From: Candidatus Peregrinibacteria bacterium
GTDB taxonomy: Bacteria > Patescibacteriota > Gracilibacteria > UBA1369 > JACRIC01
Assembly: GCA_016235915.1 (NCBI GenBank)
Contig: JACRIC010000039.1
Span: 1-15,585 of the forward strand
Reading direction: 5' to 3'
DNA length: 15,585 bases
Positions 8,445-13,933 of this stretch are shown here, one piece after another. Each line of letters begins with the position of its first letter. Position 1 is the stretch's first letter. The notes under the pieces were generated by a model. It saw nothing but the letters and a program-made list of their open reading frames with translations. It searched no databases and was not told the origin of the DNA. A program made the position numbers and the translations under genes.

Positions 8445-10788
8445 GTTCTTTGACCCACTCTGGCAAAAATTTTGGCGGTTTTAAGTTTGGAATTTTGGAA
8501 ACGAGGTCGAGATCTTCCAAACTTATTTTTCCAATAAACAATTTTTTCAGGTCGCCTCCTTTCGCCACATATTCCTCTATTTCAAAAAATCCCTTCAGAT
8601 AAATGATGTCCTTCGTAAACGCTCCGGGCAACGATGTATCCTCAAGTCCCCTTTTTGTTTTTGACGCCACCAAAAATGCTCGTTCCTTCTCAATTCCCAT
8701 TTCGAGCAATTTCGTAAAAACTCCAGAAAAACCCGTTCGCATCGCAAAAGAAACCGCCAAAACCAGCGCGGCGATTCTCGATTCCCTTCCCGAAATTTTC
8801 ATCTGATGATATACCGCGAGTCCTTCTTGAGTTTTGAGATACTGCGCTGTTCCCCTGTTGAAAATTTGATACGGTTGTTCTTTTCCATTTTCAGCAGTAA
8901 AAATATGTGTTTCGATTTCGTGAGCAATAACCGATTCTAGGCGTTTTTGCGAAATTTTCAGGCCGGAACGCAGAAACAGCGTATGGTGTTTTCCTGCCAT
9001 GAGATTGGAAATGAGCTCAGATTTTTCTTTCACTTTCCAGTGAGTGAGTCCGTATTTTTTGAGTATTTTCGTGAGTTCATGTTTCACTTGCTCGGGAGCG
9101 AGAAGTTCCGAGCGTTCTCTCTCCGCGTCCTCTGGATTTTCCTTCAAAAATATTTCGGCGCGTTGGATCAGTTCAGCATCCGCCTTTCCAAAAAGACATT
9201 CGGATTGGCGGGTGAAATTTTCACTTCCGATATGTTCCAGCAGTATAATTTTCAAAATAATTTCTTCTTTTTTGCGTCGATACAATATTCCGAGCGGCGA
9301 ATCGTCGGGCATAATGGCATCGAGCTCATCTCTGATCGTAAATGGATCGAATTTGAGCGGTTGATATTCAAATTGTGGCTGATAAGAAGTATCGCTCAAA
9401 AACCTTTTTTTTTCTTCGAGATAATTTATGGGTGTTAAATGATGGAGCAGTTTTATTTTTTTATCAATTTCGCAGATGCGAAGGTCGATATCGTAAAAAT
9501 TTGGTCCTTTTGAAATCGTGAATGAAAGCGTTTTTTCCGCTTTTGGCAATTCAATTTTTTTTTCGGTTTTTGACGGATCAATCAGAAAATCTCCAAGATC
9601 TCTTTTTCCTATAATCATGCTATATTTTTCGTTTGGAAAATCTCTCAATGTCACCACCGTCTGTATACGATTTTTCCCGAGCATGAATTTTATTTTCGCG
9701 TTATCGGAAAGACCGAGCTTGGTCGCAAGGCTTCGATCGAGCAGAGAATTTTTCCGCTCCATGTCAATTCGAGCATGCACTCTCTGTGTTTCGGATTGAA
9801 GCATTATTTCTATGTCCTCTTCGATTCCGATGACGGTTTTTCCGGACGCCAATTTCATATCTTTTTCGATTTTATGTCCAAAAAGATCCTGCGCGATTCT
9901 GACGCCTTTTTCCGGTGTTGCTACCTTGATTCCTTCAATGCGCTGAAGTCTGCGCCGAAGCGGGGTAAGATTCGCGATCTGCACCGCGAGTCCGGCACGA
10001 GCATTGATTTCCAGGAGCATGGGGCCACTGGATTTATCCAACACGATATCCACAGCCGCATAGCCGAGATTTGTGATGAACTGGGCTTTCGAAGCCATGA
10101 GGAGCATTGTTTCCCAATGCGGAATTTTCAAATTTCGAATATCTCCGTCAACACCGGGAATTTGAGGTATGATGCGAGAATTCTGCACGATGTTCGTCAC
10201 TTCTCCCCGCGCAATATCGATGCCAACGCCAATGGCTCCTTGATGCAGATTGGCCAGACCGCGTGACTCTCTGGTCGGAAGTCGGAGCATGGCCATGACC
10301 GGAATGAGATTGTGAACGACAATTCTGATGTCAGGCAGGCCGGCGTAAGCAAATTTTCGTACACTATCCGCGCAAATAATGCGTTGTTCAAAAAAAGCGA
10401 TGTCCCCTACGTCGGAAATGGAAAATCGTCCGTCGAGAATGTCGCTGATATGGTCGTGTAATGCTTCTTTCGTCATTATTCCCGCTCCAATGCGGTGAAA
10501 GGTATTGCCTTCGCGGCTTTCTATGGGAATGATGCCTTCACCCCCGTAGCCGAGATTCGGTTTGAGGACGAAACTGTTCGGAAGGGCATTGAAATCGAAT
10601 TTTTCAAGGTCGCGGCGGGAGCGAATGGTGGCGTAGAGTTTGGGAACCGGAATTCCGCGAGCCGCCAGGAAAAATTTAGTCGCGAGTTTGGAATCGGCCA
10701 GACGGATCGCCTTTTTTTTATTGTAGGGGCGAATGTACAGAAGATTTCGCGCGTTGATGCCGAGGATGCCGGGGTTGGAGAAGAGCAA
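8437..10788 (-). CDS. Fusion: ATP-grasp amidoligase (alpha-L-glutamate ligase-like) - RimB-like domain - MATCAP/QEGLA (DUF1704) metallopeptidase
   Basis: 783 residues, no signal peptide or TM helix, so cytoplasmic. Residues 1-305 form an ATP-grasp domain of the alpha-L-glutamate ligase-like family: NARNLLYIRPYN, SFVLKPNLGYGGEGIIPI (Lys76), HISDILDGRFSIS, NLHQGAIGVGIDI, and the metal-binding DIVLD...LLEINARAGLA (Asp247, Glu260, Asn262). Residues about 318-408 resemble the RimB/Zn_protease retropepsin fold, with ARIDMERKNSLLD and IIGKRDLGDFLIDP, but the expected D-T-G triplet reads D-M-E. Residues about 430-783 are DUF1704/MATCAP: AHEIETH (His623, Glu624, His628) and TQEGLAVY (Glu655) give a complete HExxxH plus Glu site. 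In eukaryotes MATCAP removes C-terminal tyrosine from tubulin. Start: TTG at 10788, the only plausible codon after an in-frame TAA 12 nt upstream; no Shine-Dalgarno motif. Substrate unknown. Confidence 0.88.
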   Translation of the reverse strand: MLFSNPGILGINARNLLYIRPYNKKKAIRLADSKLATKFFLAARGIPVPKLYATIRSRRDLEKFDFNALPNSFVLKPNLGYGGEGIIPIESREGNTFHRIGAGIMTKEALHDHISDILDGRFSISDVGDIAFFEQRIICADSVRKFAYAGLPDIRIVVHNLIPVMAMLRLPTRESRGLANLHQGAIGVGIDIARGEVTNIVQNSRIIPQIPGVDGDIRNLKIPHWETMLLMASKAQFITNLGYAAVDIVLDKSSGPMLLEINARAGLAVQIANLTPLRRRLQRIEGIKVATPEKGVRIAQDLFGHKIEKDMKLASGKTVIGIEEDIEIMLQSETQRVHARIDMERKNSLLDRSLATKLGLSDNAKIKFMLGKNRIQTVVTLRDFPNEKYSMIIGKRDLGDFLIDPSKTEKKIELPKAEKTLSFTISKGPNFYDIDLRICEIDKKIKLLHHLTPINYLEEKKRFLSDTSYQPQFEYQPLKFDPFTIRDELDAIMPDDSPLGILYRRKKEEIILKIILLEHIGSENFTRQSECLFGKADAELIQRAEIFLKENPEDAERERSELLAPEQVKHELTKILKKYGLTHWKVKEKSELISNLMAGKHHTLFLRSGLKISQKRLESVIAHEIETHIFTAENGKEQPYQIFNRGTAQYLKTQEGLAVYHQMKISGRESRIAALVLAVSFAMRTGFSGVFTKLLEMGIEKERAFLVASKTKRGLEDTSLPGAFTKDIIYLKGFFEIEEYVAKGGDLKKLFIGKISLEDLDLVSKIPNLKPPKFLPEWVKEPK

Positions 10789-10814
10789 GGGATGTAAAGT
10801 TTATAAAGTTGCAA

Positions 10815-10938
10815 AACTGTCATCCTGAGCGCTCCTGATGCACCAGCATCAGGAAGTCGAAGGATCTTGTATGAATAAAACTTGATTTTTATAGCAAGGT
10901 GAGATCCTTCGGTCGCAGTGCTCCTCAGGATGACAGTT
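10815..10938. repeat. Large palindromic intergenic repeat (GTCATCCTGAG / GAAGGATCT type)
   Basis: Perfect outer arms AACTGTCATCCTGAG (10815-10829) and CTCAGGATGACAGTT (10924-10938), and inner arms GAAGGATCT (10859-10867) and AGATCCTTC (10902-10910). A further small hairpin, TCCTGATGC / GCATCAGGA with loop ACCA, lies at 10833-10854. The outer motif matches a repeat type I recognise as common between genes in many bacteria. It fills almost all of the 150 nt between the 7TM stop and the ligase start, ends directly against the 7TM stop codon, and would put a long hairpin in the shared transcript. Confidence 0.85.
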
Positions 10939-12450
10939 CTACTCCTCTTCCGTATGCCGCAACACCTCACGAAAACGGAAATATTCGCTCAAACGAAGGC
11001 CGGTGAATCGTCCGAGTCCGATATTGATCAGAATAAAAACAAAAACCAGCTCGGGGTGGCTGAGCATGAGCGTCTGCATAAATTCCCATGTGGCGACATA
11101 ATAGTTGAGCACCGCAACGAGGATGGTTTCCGAAATAATAAAAAATGCCTGCTTAAACCCTTTTCCTGTCTGAATACTTACAAATTGCTCGGTGAGCGTA
11201 CTCATGATGAGCATGGGGAAAATCGAAAGCGATACGAGATGAGAAATGTTGAAAATCGCTCCGAGAAACATGACGCCCAGAATGGTAATACTCACAAAAG
11301 AAAGCACGATCGCCATGCGCGGAATGTAGAGCAGTCGATAGTGGCGCATGAATATTCTCACCAGAGTTCCTATGAGCAAAAGAATAAGCAACATGAAGAG
11401 TCCATATCGAATATCGAGCGCCATAAATGAAAGCGCGAGAATAGACGGCGTGTAGACGCCTAACGTGGAGATACCGATTACCTGCTTCATGAATGCTACC
11501 ACGGTCACAATGACTGGGAGCATGAGAATGAGTTTGAGGGAATTGCTAGAAATGCCGCGATCAATCATGAAGTTCATCATGTAAGACAAAAAAGTGGTGA
11601 TGCTCAATTTCACCGGTGTATTGATGAGTTCGTATTCCAATCCTCGTTGTTCCAAAATCATGAGAAAATCATCAATGTTTTCCGACTCCACCAGCGGCCA
11701 CATCGCTTCGCTTCGAGTGAGGATGATGCGTTTTGGAGCCATGGCTTGAAATGTTCCTTGGGCGATCGTGGTGAGCAGTGAAAGCCGCGCATTGGATACA
11801 AAAATAATATCTTTATTTTGAAAAACTGATACGTCTTTGAACGTCTCTTTAAAACGAGAAAGCAAGGTAAGCCCGAAACTTGAGCGCGTCAGGAAAACCA
11901 AATGATCGGCGCGCCGGATATCGTTGATCGATTCGGAAAGTTTTTGCAGTAAAACATCTTCGGCGATAAAATCCGTGACGGAATCGAAACTTCCGAGCAC
12001 TTTGACGTATATGCCACGTTGTCTGGCAGAGTCTTCGAAATTTTGAATGCGGTCGAGAGAATTTGCATCATTGGAAACGAGCAACAGCAATTTTTGATAG
12101 ACGAAAATTTCTTTTTCAGCGGTTGCGGTATTACCTTCGGAGTCAACGGTCGTGAGTTTTATTTGATATTTTCCCGATTTTTGGTACACGTGCACGACTT
12201 CCTCGCCTGCTTCTTTTGTTCCGTCACCAAAGTCCCATTCATGAGAGAGCGGCTTTTCGGGAACGGGATTTATTGATCCTGAAGCGTCAAAAATCACATT
12301 TTTTCCCTGCTCTACGATGTCTTCGACCTGCAGAACGGCTTGGAGAGTTGGGATTTCAATGGTTTCGTCGGCAGGATTGTCCTGCGAAAATGTCACAACT
12401 GGAAAAAAAGAGAGAAAGGCGATGACAATCGAGACAATGGTTTTGCGCAT
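10939..12450 (-). CDS. PKD-domain 7TM membrane protein (7TM_transglut family), partner of the ATP-grasp ligase
   Basis: 503 residues. A signal peptide (about 1-22) is followed by a PKD domain (about 35-118, with HEWDFGDGT at 70-78), an unassigned alpha/beta domain (about 119-285) and seven TM helices (about 305-480). The C-terminal part matches the 7TM domain usually fused to an inactive transglutaminase: GISTLGVYTPSILALSF, a helix pair ending in LLYIPRMAIVL, and the tail RFTGLRLSEYFRFR. The usual inactive transglutaminase domain is absent; PKD plus the alpha/beta domain stand in its place. With the N-terminus outside and seven helices, the short C-terminal tail should face the cytoplasm, where the ligase is. 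Lies between ilvE (31 nt gap) and the ligase gene, so one transcript is likely. Function is unknown in all lineages I can name. Confidence 0.85.
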   Translation of the reverse strand: MRKTIVSIVIAFLSFFPVVTFSQDNPADETIEIPTLQAVLQVEDIVEQGKNVIFDASGSINPVPEKPLSHEWDFGDGTKEAGEEVVHVYQKSGKYQIKLTTVDSEGNTATAEKEIFVYQKLLLLVSNDANSLDRIQNFEDSARQRGIYVKVLGSFDSVTDFIAEDVLLQKLSESINDIRRADHLVFLTRSSFGLTLLSRFKETFKDVSVFQNKDIIFVSNARLSLLTTIAQGTFQAMAPKRIILTRSEAMWPLVESENIDDFLMILEQRGLEYELINTPVKLSITTFLSYMMNFMIDRGISSNSLKLILMLPVIVTVVAFMKQVIGISTLGVYTPSILALSFMALDIRYGLFMLLILLLIGTLVRIFMRHYRLLYIPRMAIVLSFVSITILGVMFLGAIFNISHLVSLSIFPMLIMSTLTEQFVSIQTGKGFKQAFFIISETILVAVLNYYVATWEFMQTLMLSHPELVFVFILINIGLGRFTGLRLSEYFRFREVLRHTEEE

Positions 12451-12481
12451 GGGATTATTGGTTTATTAACGGGTTCATTAT

Positions 12482-12508
12482 TCACGAGTTGGCGACCTCG
12501 CAATGACA
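12482..12508. repeat. Partial GTCATTGCGAGG-type repeat forming the 3' end of ilvE
   Basis: CCTCGCAATGACA at 12496-12508 is identical to bases 14020-14032. It continues to the ilvE stop codon, with a short CGAG...CTCG inverted pair at 12485-12500. It looks like a truncated copy of the repeat in the Ig-like gene. Confidence 0.6.
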
Positions 12509-13402
12509 GTACTCCAGCCACTTTTCATACTCCTTTACACGTCCATGTACCACATCCAAATAGAGCCTCCGGAGCTGGCGAGTGACGCTTCCCATTTTTC
12601 CATCGGCAATTCGTTTCCCGTCAACATGAGAAATGCCTGTTATTTCGGCCGCGGTTCCGGTGAAAAAGAGTTCGTCGGCTTTCATGAGATCTTTTACCGA
12701 TATTTTTTTCTCATGAAAACCGATTTTCAATTTTTTTGCGAATTTTTGTATGGAATCGCGGGTTATTCCAGGAAGGATACTCCCCTCTTTTGGAGTGTAT
12801 ATTTCGCCGCCTTGCACCATAAAAATATTTTCGCCGGGACCTTCTGCCACATTTCCCTCAAAATCCAGCAGAAGCGCTTCATCACATTTCGCTTTTCGCG
12901 CTTCCAGTGAGGCCAAAATCGAATTCGCATAGTGTCCGCAGATTTTTGCTTTCATTTCACTGGATTTTGGATGGATGCGCATGAATTTTGAAATTTTTAC
13001 CCGCACCATATCATGCCCGAGGTAAGCGCCCCACGGCCACACCGCAAGCGCCACATTCACCGGCGCGCCGATTGGCATCAATCCCATTTTTCCATATCCA
13101 AAATACGCGAGGGGACGCAGGTACCCTTCTTTGATATTGTTTTTGACAATGAGAAGATGCGCGGTGTCTTCGAGTTCCTTTTTGGTATACGGAATTTTCA
13201 TGGACATCACCTGTGCGGAAAAATAGAGCCGCTCCAGATGATCCTTGAGTCGAAAAATCGCCGGTCCTTTTTTCGTGTCATACCATCGTATTCCTTCAAA
13301 AACACCGCTTCCATAGTGGAGAGAGTGCGTCAAGACGTGCACTTTGGCTTCATCCCATTTCACGAGATGCCCGTCCATCCAGATAAAGGGGACTTTTTCC
13401 AT
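12482..13402 (-). CDS. ilvE: Branched-chain amino acid aminotransferase (class IV PLP)
   Basis: 306 residues. Transfers the amino group between glutamate and branched-chain 2-oxo acids, using PLP, in the cytoplasm. Visible features: HYGSGVFEGIRWY near residue 30, YLRPLAYFGYG near 95, the PLP lysine in AKICGHYANSILAS (Lys153), EALLLDFEGNVAEGPGENIF with the glutamate of the active site, LPGITRDSI and FFTGTAAEITGI. The protein body ends normally at 'YEKWLEY'; the last eight residues, CHCEVANS, are encoded by a GTCATTGCGAGG-type repeat. The ATG at 13402 lies 6 nt after a -10 box, so the mRNA may be leaderless. First gene of the minus-strand run. D-amino-acid transaminase is the main alternative but fits less well. 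Confidence 0.93.
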   Translation of the reverse strand: MEKVPFIWMDGHLVKWDEAKVHVLTHSLHYGSGVFEGIRWYDTKKGPAIFRLKDHLERLYFSAQVMSMKIPYTKKELEDTAHLLIVKNNIKEGYLRPLAYFGYGKMGLMPIGAPVNVALAVWPWGAYLGHDMVRVKISKFMRIHPKSSEMKAKICGHYANSILASLEARKAKCDEALLLDFEGNVAEGPGENIFMVQGGEIYTPKEGSILPGITRDSIQKFAKKLKIGFHEKKISVKDLMKADELFFTGTAAEITGISHVDGKRIADGKMGSVTRQLRRLYLDVVHGRVKEYEKWLEYCHCEVANS

Positions 13403-13408
13403 GACTCT

Positions 13409-13437
13409 ATGCTATCATGGAAAATAGCGGTTTCCAA
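13409..13437 (-). promoter_or_regulatory. Candidate ilvE operon promoter
   Basis: On the minus strand, TTGGAA (13437-13432), a 17-nt spacer and TAGCAT (13414-13409), preceded by TGA, which would serve as an extended -10. Exactly 6 nt separate the -10 from the ilvE ATG, placing the transcription start at the start codon. Each hexamer matches the consensus at four of six positions. Confidence 0.45.
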
Positions 13438-13500
13438 TGACTCCATGAATCAATTTTCAATGAGAATGGCGTGAATAAGCCAAAAATCGAGTTCAAATCT

Positions 13501-13512
13501 TTGCACGTGCAA
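13501..13512. promoter_or_regulatory. 12-bp palindrome, possible protein-binding site
   Basis: TTGCACGTGCAA is a perfect palindrome about 100 nt upstream of the ilvE start and about 100 nt upstream of the small reading frame at 13598. It has the form of a dimeric regulator site, but no copy was noticed elsewhere in the window, and chance is possible. Confidence 0.3.
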
Positions 13513-13534
13513 GACTCTACTTCAATTTTGGTTG

Positions 13535-13555
13535 CAAATTTTCGCTCAAAATTTG
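13535..13555. repeat. Short AT-rich inverted repeat
   Basis: CAAATTTT (13535-13542) and AAAATTTG (13548-13555) form a perfect 8-bp stem around CGCTC. It lies in the gene-free stretch 13403-13597 and has no T tract, so it is more likely an operator-like site or chance than a terminator. Confidence 0.3.
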
Positions 13556-13587
13556 AATGGAGTCTAAAATTATCGGGAGATTTTTGT

Positions 13588-13616
13588 TTGATTAAAAATG
13601 GGAAATCTGGTACTAT
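13588..13616 (+). promoter_or_regulatory. Candidate extended -10 promoter for the small reading frame
   Basis: TTGATT (13588-13593), a 17-nt spacer and TACTAT (13611-13616) with TG at the extended -10 position. Transcription would begin near 13623. That is downstream of the ATG at 13598 and favours translation from the ATG at 13643, which has GGAGG 2 nt upstream. Confidence 0.4.
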
Positions 13617-13831
13617 TGAAAGATAATTTTTCTTTGGAGGTTATGGAAATTGGCACAGAGTATTATTTAAAATTTGGGAAAGGAAAACATGGTGTTGTTT
13701 CTCCTGATACACGACATGCCAAAGGACGACGAGGTCCTGCAGAGGCTGTTGGTGAGGTTGTTGGAGGTCAACTTGGAGCTGTTATGGATGCTACAGGGCG
13801 GGCGATACGTCAAGTATTTTCGCAATTGTAA
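13598..13831 (+). CDS. Possible small protein, unrecognised
   Basis: 77 residues from the ATG at 13598, or 62 from the ATG at 13643. An in-frame TGA at 13589 prevents further extension. The first start has no Shine-Dalgarno motif. The second has GGAGG only 2 nt upstream, which is tight, but agrees with the candidate promoter at 13588-13616. The sequence is plausible for a protein: a beta-like EIGTEYYLKFGKGKHGVV stretch, a basic RHAKGRRGP turn and a Gly/Val-rich amphipathic C-terminus ending in RAIRQVFSQL. No signal peptide or TM helix. I do not recognise a family. An overlapping 81-codon frame (13674-13919) looks less protein-like. Confidence 0.4.
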   Translation: MGNLVLLKDNFSLEVMEIGTEYYLKFGKGKHGVVSPDTRHAKGRRGPAEAVGEVVGGQLGAVMDATGRAIRQVFSQL

Positions 13832-13898
13832 TAATAAAAAGGCTTTTAACACGCAAATCACCGTGGGGATCCAAAAAACTTTTTTCTCGATTGCGATC

Positions 13899-13927
13899 TT
13901 TACTTTGGCGGTGTTTTGAGGTAGAAT
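13899..13927 (+). promoter_or_regulatory. Candidate leaderless promoter of the Ig-like protein gene
   Basis: TTTACT (13899-13904), a 17-nt spacer and TAGAAT (13922-13927). Six nt separate it from the ATG at 13934, placing the transcription start at the start codon. GAGGT at 13918-13922 could instead act as a distant Shine-Dalgarno motif if transcription starts further upstream. Confidence 0.45.
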
Positions 13928-13933
13928 AAAAAG

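Noticed and set aside
10768..10815. Separate promoter for the ligase gene (TATAAA near 10800)
   Set aside because: No -35 box at a suitable distance; the hexamer lies at the edge of the repeat and the gene is probably cotranscribed with the 7TM gene.
10521..10970. 149-codon minus-strand frame spanning the intergenic repeat
   Set aside because: It overlaps the ligase N-terminus in another frame, crosses the palindrome and ends in low-complexity Ser/Pro residues; the ligase frame has clear family motifs.
13829..13890. Terminator after the small reading frame
   Set aside because: AAAAAACTTTTTT and AAAAGGCTTTT are AT-only or loopless pairs without a GC stem and T tract.
13674..13919. 81-codon plus frame overlapping the small gene
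   Set aside because: No Shine-Dalgarno motif, less protein-like composition, and it runs into the candidate promoter of the next gene.
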